Source: Rallus limicola (taxonomy: Eukaryota; Chordata; Aves; Gruiformes; Rallidae). From it: a stretch of 64,000 nucleotides of DNA. Of this stretch, positions 63,101 through 64,000 are shown in pieces. The notes beneath the pieces are model-generated. The model saw only the letters and a list, made by a program, of their open reading frames with translations, made no database searches and was not told where the DNA came from. The stretch covers positions 48,236,179-48,300,178 of the forward strand of contig JAKCOZ010000003.1 in NCBI GenBank assembly GCA_022605955.1, in the 5' to 3' direction. Every line of letters starts with the position of its first letter. The stretch's first letter is position 1. The position numbers were made by a program, and so were the translations under genes.

Positions 63101-64000
63101 CTTGGGCCTATTTGTTCTGTAATAAGAAACACCAAAAGGAAAGATAAGGTACCTTTAGGACAAACACATCATGTAAGGCAAGATTAATTATAGTCAAAAT
63201 GCAAAGGATATTAGGTCTAAGTTTTTCCTAGTCACTTTCTAGAGAAAGAGGACAGTACAGCTCTAATTTCTAGAACTGGGAATTAGTCTTCTCTAGGAAA
63301 TGTTACTAAAAAAGGTAACTTCAAAATCACCAATAAATTGGTTTGCTAAGTTCCTGGTTTGAATTTTGTCTTCTCCACCCAAAAAGCCTTTCCAGCAAAC
63401 AAATTTTCTAACACGTGTGACAAATTCTCAACAAGCCACCAGTAATTTTATTTTTTATATAAGAAAAGAGAAAACTACTATTTTAACTTGAAATTCTCCC
63501 TGAATAGTTCACAGCAGCCTGATGTCAATAAGGCTTACAGAGACAGAAGTGAACAGAGCAGAAGTATCAGCAGCTAACTCCCTATGCTTTTTGTAATGAA
63601 AATAATGTTATGCGAACAGTCAAAGGCCCTCTTGCAGATAAGTCAAGTAAAAGCACTCTAATACCTCATTTTAATATTCAAAAAAACGGTGTCTATTATG
63701 TTTTATCACATTTTTACGAGGTGGATAGCACTGGCACTGGACAAAATTAAAGGGTCTAGGGAAGAACAAGAATTAAAATCGTCAAAATCAAAATCAGTAT
63801 TTACCCAATATTTTGTAAACTAATATTCTGTAAGAAAACCCCAGGAAAGTTAGTACAGGAACATCTTGCAATCCACCCTCAAAAGAGGCACCACAGCTTA
63901 ACCCTCACTGATGTAGCATACAAGAGGCCAACATCCATGGATAAGATAGATCGTGTTCTCTGAACAGAGCAGCAGCTGAGTATAGAGGCAACCACAATTT
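47958..64000 (-). CDS. SREK1: SREK1, SR-related splicing regulator (5' end outside window)
   Basis: Nine coding exons in transcript order: 62600-62764, 61431-61609, 60736-60866, 59184-59298, 53685-53804, 52036-52587, 49763-49858, 49110-49245 and 47958-48110. They total 1647 nt in one frame (548 codons plus stop), with matching phases and GT-AG introns. The product is SREK1 (SRrp86/SFRS12), a nuclear protein that modulates SR-protein-dependent alternative splicing. It shows the conserved linker (LGVSLGTLGAIPAAALDPNI), an RRM (RNP2 VYVGNL, RNP1 TRFAFVEF), two RS stretches around a 184-residue Lys/Glu/Asp/Arg block, and the C-terminal NGNCQPNEENLS signature. The exons upstream of the linker, including the start codon and any extra N-terminal RRM of the long isoform, are to the right of 64000. 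Confidence 0.95.
48111..49109 (-). other. SREK1: SREK1 last coding intron
   Basis: Noncoding with no repeat recognised. Donor gtaagc, acceptor AG at 48112-48111. Confidence 0.6.
49110..49245 (-). CDS. SREK1: SREK1 exon (basic/Ser-rich)
   Basis: Encodes NKKEKKRERERDTNNERR-like charged sequence, then ERSTSKKKSSREKEGKDKSD and STTLK. It joins in phase with both neighbours. Confidence 0.9.
49763..49858 (-). CDS. SREK1: SREK1 exon (second RS stretch)
   Basis: Encodes RRKRKSRSPSKSPKTSKTTK then RKSSRTPSPR, between acceptor cccgcag and donor gtcagt. It matches the SREK1 region after the KE block. Confidence 0.9.
49859..52035 (-). other. SREK1: SREK1 intron, no feature seen
   Basis: Noncoding, with no CR1 or other repeat recognised. 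Short open frames (for example 51010-51309 plus) have no support. Confidence 0.5.
52036..52587 (-). CDS. SREK1: SREK1 large exon: Lys/Glu/Asp/Arg repeat block
   Basis: 552 nt, acceptor tttcacag, donor gtttgt. It begins DKKRDKEKVKEKEKAKEKER and consists almost wholly of K, E, D and R in two- to six-residue repeats. It ends in KRSRTPPRSYSSSRRSRSSS, an RS segment conserved in SREK1. The block looks about 60 residues longer than the human one as I remember it. The open frames on the plus strand (Leu/Ser-rich, 52192-52593) are its mirror image and not a gene. Confidence 0.95.
53685..53804 (-). CDS. SREK1: SREK1 exon (first RS stretch, second half)
   Basis: Encodes SRSGNRSLSRHKDRRRSRSP and KKRSRSRERRKSRSRSHS; donor gtgagt. 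The acceptor tcatatag is chosen because it alone keeps the phase and the conserved SRS...N.S.SR.KDRRR pattern. Confidence 0.92.
54690..56004 (+). mobile_element. ERV LTR/leader-like region, degraded
   Basis: A G+C-richer block with repeated phrases of the type ccccatgggacaggac, acccacactggggcagctg and ccccatgttggagcagcag. This resembles the leader/LTR of avian ERV-L-like elements as I recall them. It finishes with a polypyrimidine stretch and a purine-rich ggggagtgatagagcg segment, ending near ccaccaca. It lies antisense in a SREK1 intron. Exact borders and subfamily are not determined. Confidence 0.55.
57998..58206 (-). mobile_element. CR1 3' fragment inserted in the ERV
   Basis: Inverted CR1 3' end: accatagaatcatcttaagg, ttggaaaagacatctaagat, and gtgaagaaatttttcttaat at the other side. 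Confidence 0.88.
58212..58364. mobile_element. 153-bp element with perfect 19-bp inverted ends
   Basis: The two ends, 58212-58230 and 58346-58364, are exact reverse complements (ACTGTCCTGGGTTCAGCTA). The inside read on the minus strand resembles the start of a common avian LTR (ggatagagttggttttcttt). It may be an internally deleted or rearranged LTR piece, or a MITE-like nonautonomous element. No clear target-site duplication longer than 3 bp is seen. Confidence 0.6.
59184..59298 (-). CDS. SREK1: SREK1 exon (first RS stretch, first half)
   Basis: Encodes SGKSSERKGGRSRSHSRSES then RSSSKSRSRRKRSHSKH; acceptor tttcctctcag, donor gtaggt. Phase agrees with both neighbours. Confidence 0.95.
59299..60735 (-). 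other. SREK1: SREK1 intron, no feature seen
   Basis: A+T-rich noncoding sequence; no repeat recognised. Confidence 0.5.
60736..60866 (-). CDS. SREK1: SREK1 exon (end of RRM and following helix)
   Basis: Encodes INHSNNAIVKPPEMTPQAAA then KELEEVMKRVREAQSFISAA, which is essentially identical to other vertebrate SREK1. Acceptor gattcag, donor gtaggt. Confidence 0.97.
61431..61609 (-). CDS. SREK1: SREK1 exon (core of RRM)
   Basis: Encodes TTTADQLLEFFKQVGEVKFV, then TRFAFVEFADQNSVPRALAF and NGVMFGDRPL. RNP1 is FAFVEF. Donor gtaaga. Confidence 0.97.
62600..62764 (-). CDS. SREK1: SREK1 exon (linker and start of RRM)
   Basis: 55 codons: LGVSLGTLGAIPAAALDPNI, then TALGEIPQPPIMGNVDPSKI, then RRTVYVGNLNSQ with RNP2. 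Acceptor cttttccag, donor gtagct, phase 0 at both ends. Confidence 0.97.
62765..64000 (-). other. SREK1: SREK1 intron reaching the window edge
   Basis: No further SREK1 exon is found, so the preceding exon and the start codon lie to the right of the window. Confidence 0.7.

Noticed and set aside
1..64000. tRNA, rRNA, CRISPR or bacterial-type operons
   Set aside because: None recognised on either strand; gene structure is that of a vertebrate nuclear genome.

Overview
The window is vertebrate nuclear DNA and almost certainly avian. It is A+T-rich, with small exons in long introns, and its dispersed repeats are CR1 LINE fragments carrying the bird-type 3' tail (ATTCTATG-like octamers after a ttccaacc block). 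It also holds one decayed endogenous retrovirus of the ERV-L-like kind common in birds. There are no operons, bacterial genes or CRISPR arrays. Exons were assembled by hand from reading frame, splice signals and family resemblance; no alignment was run.

Left half (about 1-31.5 kb), plus strand: a complete class I cytokine receptor gene. Fifteen coding exons, from an ATG at 1067 to a TGA at 31270, join in one uninterrupted frame of 720 codons plus stop. The product has a signal peptide, a two-domain cytokine-receptor module, three further fibronectin-III domains, one transmembrane helix, a proline-rich box 1 and a tail ending in a YxxQ motif. Its closest recognisable relative is IL-12 receptor beta 1 (IL12RB1). 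Two oddities are a WSxWS motif reduced to WSKEI and a GC-AG intron before the last exon.

Middle (about 31.5-41.7 kb): intergenic DNA with several CR1 copies in both orientations and no supported gene.

Right half (about 41.7-64 kb), minus strand: most of SREK1, an SR-related splicing regulator. Nine coding exons cover the end of its N-terminal linker, the RRM, the RS regions, a very long Lys/Glu/Asp/Arg-rich block and the conserved C-terminus. The 5' exons lie beyond the right edge. A repeat-poor A+T-rich stretch left of the stop is probably a long 3'UTR. One SREK1 intron contains the antisense retrovirus remnant, itself broken by a CR1 tail and by a small element with perfect inverted ends.

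The receptor and SREK1 are convergent. In human, IL12RB1 lies beside MAST3/PIK3R2 on chromosome 19, and SREK1 lies near MAST4/PIK3R1 on chromosome 5. A receptor of IL12RB1 type beside SREK1 is therefore best explained as a retained paralogue from the ancient genome duplications that mammals lack at this locus, and this is the main point worth following up.
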